A stretch of DNA of 10,954 nt from Desulfobulbaceae bacterium. GTDB taxonomy: Bacteria > Desulfobacterota > Desulfobulbia > Desulfobulbales > Desulfocapsaceae. The notes under the pieces are model-generated. The model ran no database searches, had not been told where the DNA came from, and saw only the letters and a list, made by a program, of their open reading frames with translations. The DNA lies in contig JAHEMX010000078.1 in assembly GCA_024643445.1 (NCBI GenBank), positions 1 through 10,954 on the forward strand, read 5' to 3'. Position 1 is the stretch's first letter. Every line of letters starts with the position of its first letter. A program made the position numbers and the translations under genes. This document shows positions 5,444-10,954 of this stretch, in pieces.

Positions 5444-6736
5444 ATGGCATCAGAGGCTCCCAGCAATAAATCCCTATTCACCGGTTTTTTCCTCCACCTG
5501 CACCCGAGGACGATCCCCGGTGAGACACTGCGTGTTCAATTGAGCTTCGGGCTCGGAGGAATGGCCGCGATCCTTTTTGCAACCATGCTCCTGACCGGGG
5601 TACTGCAGGTCGTATCCTATTCATCACACAGCAATTCTGCCTATCAGTCCATTCAGCAGATGTACGACGAAGGCAGTATCGGCGGTTTTATCAGAAACAT
5701 CCATTTCTGGGGCGGCAACCTCCTTGTCGTCGTAACCTTCCTGCATCTGCTGCGTGTTTACCTGACCGGTGCTATCGATCAAACCCGCCGGTTCAACTGG
5801 ATCACCGGTGTCTTCATTTTCATTCTTGTCCTGTCTGCAAATTTTACCGGCTACCTGCTGCCATGGGATCAATTGGCCTATTGGGCCGTCACTATCTTCA
5901 CCAATATGATCTCCTATATTCCCGTTGTTGGCGACTGGCTGGGCGAGACGCTGCGCGGAGGCACGGAGGTCGGTTCGGCAACACTTGCGAATTTTTTCGC
6001 CATTCACGTGGCCATTCTGCCGAGTCTGCTACTGGTACTGCTGATTCTGCACTTCTGGCTGGTTCGTAAAGCCGGAGGGCTGGTGCAGGCGGAAACGGCC
6101 CGGAGCTCCGAAGCCGTTCGGGTCGCCGCCGTTCCAAACCTTATCCAGCGTGAAGCAGCAGTTGGCCTGGGCCTGCTTGCCGTGCTGTTTATCTTCGCCG
6201 CTTTTTTTGACGCACCGCTTGCGGATCAGGCAAACCCGGGCCAGAGCCCTAACCCGGCCAAGGCTGCCTGGTATTTCATGGGACTTCAGGAACTGCTGCT
6301 GCATCTTCACCCGGTTACGGCAATATGCATCGTTCCGGCCATGATCATCATCGGTCTCGTCCTGCTACCGTTCTGGCAGAAAGCCGCCTTGTCGCCCGGC
6401 CGGTGGTGCGGCGGGAAACGGGGGATGCTCCTGGCGCTCTGGTCGTTTATCGGCGGCTTTTTGGGTGCCCTCCTCATCGTTGTCATCGATGACAGGCTGA
6501 TTCGATTATCCACGGCAATAACTAACAAGAGTACCTGGCTGACACGGGGAATAATGCCCCTGGCTGCCACGATCTTTTTTCTTATGCTGTTATTTGTGCT
6601 ACTCAGAAAAAGAAACCACCCCGGGGCTGAAGCGCTGATGTCCCTGGTAGTAGTACTGACTGCTTTCATTCTTGGTCTTACGGCTGTCGGGATATGGTTT
6701 CGCGGTCCCGGCATGATTTTGATCCTGCCTCTTTAA
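5444..6736 (+). CDS. Menaquinol:cytochrome c oxidoreductase, cytochrome b subunit (b6 and subunit IV fused)
   Basis: This inner-membrane diheme subunit is predicted to oxidise (mena)quinol and bind the Rieske protein. Over residues 28-211 it aligns well with plastid cytochrome b6: heme-b ligands H87, H101, H188 and H203 have exactly the b6 spacing, and TGYLLPWDQ (135-143) and the ETLRGGTEVGSATL stretch (168-181) match b6 landmarks. A subunit-IV-like half follows. In place of the Qo motif PEWY it has AAWY (274-277), within PAKAAWYFMGLQELL. Two further helices (about 370-387 and 398-417) and a C-terminal WFRGPGM (418-424) extend it to 430 residues, longer than b6 plus subunit IV in helix count. 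The b6 cysteine that holds heme ci corresponds to G36 here. The start at 5444 is the only reasonable one in frame. It is the first gene of a three-gene operon, 15 nt from the Rieske gene. Confidence 0.92.
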   Translation: MASEAPSNKSLFTGFFLHLHPRTIPGETLRVQLSFGLGGMAAILFATMLLTGVLQVVSYSSHSNSAYQSIQQMYDEGSIGGFIRNIHFWGGNLLVVVTFLHLLRVYLTGAIDQTRRFNWITGVFIFILVLSANFTGYLLPWDQLAYWAVTIFTNMISYIPVVGDWLGETLRGGTEVGSATLANFFAIHVAILPSLLLVLLILHFWLVRKAGGLVQAETARSSEAVRVAAVPNLIQREAAVGLGLLAVLFIFAAFFDAPLADQANPGQSPNPAKAAWYFMGLQELLLHLHPVTAICIVPAMIIIGLVLLPFWQKAALSPGRWCGGKRGMLLALWSFIGGFLGALLIVVIDDRLIRLSTAITNKSTWLTRGIMPLAATIFFLMLLFVLLRKRNHPGAEALMSLVVVLTAFILGLTAVGIWFRGPGMILILPL

Positions 6737-6751
6737 CCCGGAACATAGCTC

Positions 6752-7270
6752 ATGAGTCGTCAATCCCCCGTGCAGGAAGAAAAAACAGTCGGCAAACCGC
6801 GGCGCAGACGTTTTCTGAACTGGCTTTGGGGTGGACTGGCAGCGCTTGCCTGTGGCGAGATCGTCTGGTTTGCCGGCTCGCTTTTGAAAAGCAGGCGGAG
6901 ACGGGAAGAAAAGCGATTGGCCCTGAAGCTGATCGATGCCGGAATGGTCCAGAATTACAAGCCGGGGCAGGTCATCGCCATAACCGATGGCTCGTTCTAT
7001 CTTGCCTGTCTTGATGATGGCAGCTTTATGGCCTTGTCCCGCACCTGCACCCACCTCGGCTGTTCGGTACCATGGGACGAAAAACAGCAGAAATTCGTCT
7101 GCCCCTGCCATGGATCGACTTTTGACCGGAACGGAAGTGTCTTGACTGCTCCGGCGCCGCGGCCACTGGATTATTTCCCCGTCAGGATTGAAAACGGCCT
7201 GATCAGGGTTGATATTTCCACGCCGCTCAGGCGCGGAAGTTTCTCTGTTTCCCAGGCGGCGCGGGTATAA
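6752..7270 (+). CDS. Rieske [2Fe-2S] iron-sulfur protein
   Basis: This is the electron-transfer subunit of the cytochrome b complex; its soluble head should face the outside of the inner membrane. The 172 residues begin with an Arg-rich stretch, RRRRFLNWL (17-25), a twin-arginine-like signal, then a membrane helix at about 22-45 that would stay as an anchor. The two cluster-binding loops are intact: CTHLGC (99-104) and CPCHGS (117-122). Ligands are C99, H101, C117 and H120, with C104 and C119 available for the stabilising disulfide. Both His-bearing loops are of the high-fidelity bc1/b6f type rather than the ferredoxin-dioxygenase type. The gene follows cytochrome b; in many bc operons the Rieske gene comes first. 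Its TAA stop is one base from the next ATG, which suggests coupled translation. Confidence 0.93.
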   Translation: MSRQSPVQEEKTVGKPRRRRFLNWLWGGLAALACGEIVWFAGSLLKSRRRREEKRLALKLIDAGMVQNYKPGQVIAITDGSFYLACLDDGSFMALSRTCTHLGCSVPWDEKQQKFVCPCHGSTFDRNGSVLTAPAPRPLDYFPVRIENGLIRVDISTPLRRGSFSVSQAARV

Positions 7271-7271
7271 T

Positions 7272-9584
7272 ATGGGTGCGAACCGAGAACCTTCTGCAAA
7301 AGCAAAACATGCTCCCCGTTCAGCGAGCCACTGGGAACGCGGGGCGCTGGTGGCGGCTCTTGTCGTTCTTGCCGCCCCGTTCATCTACCTGATGCGCCCG
7401 GAGCATACTGTCAGCGTGCCGGTTGAGCCGGAACTTCATTTTGTCGGCAGCAGCAAATGTGGAGGCTGTCACCAGGAATCCTACGCAAAATGGCGGGGAT
7501 CACACCATGATCTTGCCATGGATGAGGCGACACAACAGACGGTCCTCGGGGATTTCAACAATGTCACCTTCACCGACCCCCACAACCAGATCAGCAGCCG
7601 CTTTTTCCGCCGGGATGGCGGGTTTTACGTTGAAACGCAGGGGCCGGATGGCAACCTGGACACCTTTCAGATAACCTATACCTTCGGCGTTTACCCGCTC
7701 CAGCAATACCTGGTGCCGTTTCCCGGCGGCAGACTGCAATGCCTTAATATCGCCTGGGATGTCCGCAACAGTTCCTGGTATCGGCTGCCGCCCTATGAAG
7801 TCAAAGGTCCGGCCGACTGGTTGCACTGGACCAGAGGCGCCCAGACCTGGAACGGCATGTGTGCCGAATGCCACTCAACCAGGGTGATCAAGGGATTCGA
7901 TATTGGTTCAGAATCATACCAGACGAGCTGGCAGGAGATTGACGTCGGCTGCGAGGCCTGCCACGGCCCCGGATCGAAACATCTTGCCTGGGCTGATCGT
8001 CCGGCCCTCGCCCGCCCCGCCGTGGAAAATTTCAACCTTTCGGTAAGCACCGGCAATCTTGATACCAAAAAACAGATAGCAATCTGCGCCCCGTGCCATT
8101 CGAGACGATTCCAGCTTGGCGACAATACCCATGGGCCCGGGGAGCTGCTGGACAAGATGGTACCGTCTCTGCTCGAGGAAGGACTCTATTATCCGGACGG
8201 ACAGATTCTCGAGGAGGTGTATGTATACGGCTCCTTCATCCAGTCAAAAATGTTCCAGAACGGCGTGCGCTGCTCCGATTGCCATGATGTCCATAGCCTT
8301 GCGCTGCACAAAAAGGACAATGGACTCTGCCTGCAGTGTCACCGGGCCGAAACGTATGACGCCGTCTCACATCACTTCCACAAGCGGGAGCATGAGGGCA
8401 AACCGAGTGCAGGGTATCTCTGCGTCAAGTGCCATATGCCGGGACGCACCTATATGGGTATTGATTATCGGCCGGACCACAGCCTGCGGATTCCACGCCC
8501 CGATTTGAGCCGGAAAATCGGCACGCCAAACAGTTGTTCCAGCACAGGATGCCACGATGACAAAGACCTGGAATGGATAAACAGCAATTATAGCAAATGG
8601 TATGGACAGGCCCGGAAGCCTCATTACGGAGAAGTGTTCGCCGCGGCACGAGCCGACAGCCCCGGGTCAGGCGACAATCTCACCCGGCTCGCCCAGGATC
8701 GACTTCTCCCGGCAATCGTCCGGGCTACCGCACTCTCTTTATTGAGAAACCATCCGTCTGAAGAAACAACCGGACTCTTCACCCGGGCTTTGCAGGATGA
8801 AGACGCCCTGATTCGCTACACCGCCATCCGCAGCCTGCAACACCTTGACCAGCAGACTACCTTGCGTTTAATCGCCCCAAAACTCTATGACCGCGTAAAG
8901 GGTGTTCGCATGGAAGCGGCTCTGGCCCTTGCTGCAATTCCCGAAACCTCACTGCGACCGGAGGATGTCGATGCCTTCAGGATAGCAATCGGGGAATACC
9001 GGGCAGCCATGCTCTACAATGCTGATTTTGCCCCACAGCGTTATAATCTCGGCAATCTGGCCGCGGCCCAGGGTGCTGGCACAGAAGCCGAAGCCTTCTA
9101 TCTCCAGGCGATTGCGATCGACGACCAGTTTTATCCGGCAAAAGTAAACCTGGCTATGCAGTACAACCGGGACGGCCGGAACGATAAAGCGGCAGCGCTT
9201 CTGATCGAGGTTCTTGCAACCAACGGGGAGCTCTATGAAGTTGCCTACTCCCTGGGACTCCTGCTGGCCGAAATGCAGAATTTTTCAGAAGCAGCCCACT
9301 ACCTCGCCAAGGCCGCAGACGGTATGCCGAACTATTCACGGGTCAGATACAATCAGGCACTGGCGCTGATGAAAATGCAACGCTGGCAGGAAGCCGAGCA
9401 GGCCCTGCTGAAATCGCTGGAAGTCTCTCCGACCAATCGTGAATATTTTACGACGCTTGCCAACCTCTACCTGAATTTCCAGGACACCGCCCGGGCCAGA
9501 AAGCTTGCGGAACTGACCCTTCAGACACAGCCCGATCACCCGGATGCCCGCGAGTTGTTGAGGATACTTGAAAAAAACAAGTAA
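7272..9584 (+). CDS. Membrane-anchored octaheme cytochrome c with HEAT-like and TPR repeats
   Basis: This is a predicted periplasmic electron carrier or enzyme of 770 residues. A hydrophobic segment at about 25-41, with no lipobox and no clear cleavage site, likely anchors it with the bulk outside. Seven CXXCH c-type heme sites lie at residues 63-67, 197-201, 227-231, 272-276, 334-338, 353-357 and 384-388, and one CX4CH (CSSTGCH) at 422-428. Between the first two sites is a long heme-free segment with YPLQQYLVPFPGGRLQ. The region from the first site to about 240 resembles cytochrome c554-like multiheme proteins. HEAT-like helical repeats follow at about 477-560, then four to five TPR units at about 585-760, which usually mediate protein contacts. 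The chosen ATG begins one base after the Rieske stop; an upstream in-frame ATG at 7209 would overlap the Rieske gene by 62 bases with a non-signal-like start. By context it accepts electrons from the Rieske protein. An additional catalytic role cannot be excluded. Confidence 0.88.
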   Translation: MGANREPSAKAKHAPRSASHWERGALVAALVVLAAPFIYLMRPEHTVSVPVEPELHFVGSSKCGGCHQESYAKWRGSHHDLAMDEATQQTVLGDFNNVTFTDPHNQISSRFFRRDGGFYVETQGPDGNLDTFQITYTFGVYPLQQYLVPFPGGRLQCLNIAWDVRNSSWYRLPPYEVKGPADWLHWTRGAQTWNGMCAECHSTRVIKGFDIGSESYQTSWQEIDVGCEACHGPGSKHLAWADRPALARPAVENFNLSVSTGNLDTKKQIAICAPCHSRRFQLGDNTHGPGELLDKMVPSLLEEGLYYPDGQILEEVYVYGSFIQSKMFQNGVRCSDCHDVHSLALHKKDNGLCLQCHRAETYDAVSHHFHKREHEGKPSAGYLCVKCHMPGRTYMGIDYRPDHSLRIPRPDLSRKIGTPNSCSSTGCHDDKDLEWINSNYSKWYGQARKPHYGEVFAAARADSPGSGDNLTRLAQDRLLPAIVRATALSLLRNHPSEETTGLFTRALQDEDALIRYTAIRSLQHLDQQTTLRLIAPKLYDRVKGVRMEAALALAAIPETSLRPEDVDAFRIAIGEYRAAMLYNADFAPQRYNLGNLAAAQGAGTEAEAFYLQAIAIDDQFYPAKVNLAMQYNRDGRNDKAAALLIEVLATNGELYEVAYSLGLLLAEMQNFSEAAHYLAKAADGMPNYSRVRYNQALALMKMQRWQEAEQALLKSLEVSPTNREYFTTLANLYLNFQDTARARKLAELTLQTQPDHPDARELLRILEKNK

Positions 9585-9610
9585 TTTTAAAAAATGCCTT
9601 TTCCCGCCCG

Positions 9611-9637
9611 AAAAAAAGAGAGCGCCTTTTGGCGTTC
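9611..9637 (-). terminator. Intrinsic terminator oriented for the minus strand
   Basis: Read on the minus strand, a 7-bp stem with one G-T pair (9637-9631 with 9626-9620, loop of four bases) is followed by CTC and then seven T residues (9617-9611). That is the layout of a rho-independent terminator. On the plus strand the same hairpin is preceded, not followed, by the homopolymer run, so it would be a poor terminator for the cytochrome operon that ends at 9584. No minus-strand gene lies to its right within the window. Confidence 0.6.
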
Positions 9638-9687
9638 AGAGAGCGCTGCTACCGGGAGCGTATCTCTTACCCTGAAAATCACCTAAC

Positions 9688-9716
9688 TTGATTATCAGCG
9701 AACAATTCCTTAGAAT
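9688..9716 (+). promoter_or_regulatory. Sigma70-type promoter of ppk
   Basis: TTGATT (9688-9693) and TAGAAT (9711-9716) are separated by exactly 17 bases, with four and five of six consensus matches. Transcription would begin near 9723, about 40 bases before the ppk ATG. It is the best-looking promoter in the window. The -10 box lies inside a dyad, CCTTA (9708-9712) / TAAGG (9717-9721), which could be a binding site for a repressor. I see no match to a Pho box (CTGTCAT repeats). Confidence 0.6.
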
Positions 9717-9762
9717 TAAGGCTATCCAATAGAATTACCATTTCCTGACAACGAGAGAGCCC

Positions 9763-10954
9763 ATGGCCACAAAAAGAGTCCAGCCCCCCAAGAAAAACCC
9801 GACCCCAAAAACCGTATTTGATCTGAACAGTTCAGAATGGTACCTGAACCGTGAGCTGACCTGGCTGAGCTTTAACAAACGGGTTTTGCACGAGGGACTG
9901 GATAATCAGGTTCCTCTGCTTGAAAGGGTTTTCTTTGTTGCCGTTGTCGGCTCCAATCTGGACGAGTTCTTCATGAAGCGTATAGGCGGACTGAAGCAGC
10001 AGGTCGGTGCCGGGGTGAGAAGGCTCACCGTCGATGGCATGCTGCCGCAGGAGCAGATTGACGCAAGCTATAAGATTGCCCAGGAGATCCTGGTGGAACA
10101 ACGGGTGATCGAACGGCAGCTGCGTGAGCTGCTGGAAAAAGAAGGTATCTGCTTCCGCAGCTATGAAGAGCTCACCCCCCAGCAGAAGAAGGAAATGGAC
10201 GCGTTTTTCGTTCGGGAAATATACCCGCTCCTGACACCGCAGGGTATCGACCCCGCACATCCTTTTCCGTTTATTTCCAACCTGTCGCTCAACTTACTGG
10301 TTACCATCAGCAAGCCCGGATCAGAACACCAGCTGCTGAATCGCATCAAGGTTCCGCTGGGAGTCGGTGTACCACGTTTTATCAAGGTCGGGCAAAAACA
10401 TCTCTATATCACCTTCGAGGATCTGATCGCCAACAACCTCCATCATATCTTTCCCGGTCTGACTATCCACAGCTATGAGTATTTCCGTGTCACCCGCAAC
10501 GCCAATACCGACAGCCGCGGAGAACAGGCCAATGATCTGCTGGCTATGATCGAGTCGGCCCTGCGCGACCGGAAATTTGCCGATATCGTCCGTCTCCAGA
10601 CGGGTGCGGGAATGTCAGACCACCACCGCGGCATGCTGGCCGCCGAGCTCGGCATAGACGAACAGCAGGATGTCTTCGATGCTCCCGGTATCCTGGCCAA
10701 AAGAGACCTGATGGAGCTCTGCAGGATTGACCGGGCCCATCTACATTACCCGGTTCACCACCCCTGCGACCACCCGCAGCTGCTTATTGACGAACCCAAT
10801 ATTTTTCATATCCTGCGTAAACAGAAATCAGTCCTGCTGCAGCATCCCTATGAATCGTTTGATACCTCGGTTGAACGGTTTCTCAAGGAAGCAAGTACCG
10901 ACCCAAAGGTTCTCGTCATTAAAATGACCCTGTACCGCACCAGCTCGGACTCGC
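9763..10954 (+). CDS. ppk1: Polyphosphate kinase 1 (PPK1), 5' portion, runs off the window
   Basis: PPK1 reversibly makes inorganic polyphosphate from the terminal phosphate of ATP. The first 397 codons are present and the frame is open at the right edge. After a basic, Pro/Lys-rich tail (residues 1-17), the N-terminal domain shows LNRELTWLSFNKRVL (28-42) and SNLDEFFMKR (64-73), whose Asn matches the adenine-contacting Asn of E. coli PPK. The middle domain has AHPFPFISNLSLNL and a RVTRNAN stretch. The first catalytic phospholipase-D-like domain begins with LLQHPYESFDTSVERFLKEA. The window ends just after KMTLYRTSSDS, whose Arg (392) corresponds to the active-site Arg375 of E. coli. The autophosphorylated histidine would lie beyond the edge, so catalytic integrity cannot be judged. 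GAGAG at 9755-9759 is a modest ribosome site for this ATG. It has its own promoter, so it is probably separate from the cytochrome operon. Confidence 0.95.
   Translation, partial: MATKRVQPPKKNPTPKTVFDLNSSEWYLNRELTWLSFNKRVLHEGLDNQVPLLERVFFVAVVGSNLDEFFMKRIGGLKQQVGAGVRRLTVDGMLPQEQIDASYKIAQEILVEQRVIERQLRELLEKEGICFRSYEELTPQQKKEMDAFFVREIYPLLTPQGIDPAHPFPFISNLSLNLLVTISKPGSEHQLLNRIKVPLGVGVPRFIKVGQKHLYITFEDLIANNLHHIFPGLTIHSYEYFRVTRNANTDSRGEQANDLLAMIESALRDRKFADIVRLQTGAGMSDHHRGMLAAELGIDEQQDVFDAPGILAKRDLMELCRIDRAHLHYPVHHPCDHPQLLIDEPNIFHILRKQKSVLLQHPYESFDTSVERFLKEASTDPKVLVIKMTLYRTSSDS

Noticed and set aside
7209..7271. Earlier ATG for the octaheme cytochrome
   Set aside because: It would overlap the end of the Rieske gene and add an Arg-rich, non-hydrophobic start ahead of the anchor segment. 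The ATG at 7272, one base after the Rieske stop, is the simpler start.
6599..7384. Minus-strand frame of 261 residues across the cytochrome b/Rieske/octaheme junctions
   Set aside because: It is antisense to three well-supported genes, is rich in Arg, Pro, Ser and Gly, and has no family signature. Long antisense frames are common in GC-rich coding DNA.

Overview
The window comes from a moderately GC-rich bacterial chromosome. The best guess is an anaerobic or facultative delta-proteobacterial lineage (Desulfobacterota/Desulfuromonadota-like). The guess rests on a menaquinol-type cytochrome b/Rieske module followed directly by a large multiheme cytochrome c, and on the general protein character. 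No rRNA or other taxonomic marker is present, so the assignment is tentative. I see no insertion sequence, CRISPR array, tRNA or phage gene.

Layout. Bases 1-317 hold no recognisable gene but contain several dyad symmetries. A plus-strand gene at 318-1223 encodes an L-threonate dehydrogenase-like enzyme (LtnD). It converges on a minus-strand block read right to left: a DnaJ-like co-chaperone with one hydrophobic segment (4332-5129), an EamA-family drug/metabolite transporter (3294-4178), a major facilitator transporter (1938-3122) and an unrecognised 113-residue protein (1379-1720). The gaps in this block are about 150-220 bp and contain inverted repeats, so it is probably several transcripts rather than one tight operon.

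A 293-bp divergent region (5151-5443) separates the DnaJ-like gene from the most interesting part, a compact plus-strand operon. Its genes are a fused b6/subunit-IV-type cytochrome b (5444-6736), a Tat-type Rieske iron-sulfur protein (6752-7270) and a membrane-anchored cytochrome c with seven CXXCH sites and one CX4CH site, followed by HEAT-like and TPR repeats (7272-9584). The gaps are 15 nt and 1 nt. The simplest reading is a quinol:cytochrome c oxidoreductase in which the octaheme TPR protein takes the place of cytochrome c1/f or is the direct electron acceptor. The cytochrome b keeps the b6 pattern of heme-b histidines but has Gly where b6 has the heme-ci cysteine, and lacks the Glu of the usual PEWY motif.

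After the operon, a hairpin with a T-run oriented for the minus strand (9611-9637) and a good sigma70-type promoter (9688-9716) precede a polyphosphate kinase gene (ppk1). That gene starts at 9763 and runs off the right edge. The window is thus mostly ordinary metabolism, transport and stress genes around one respiratory operon of unusual composition.
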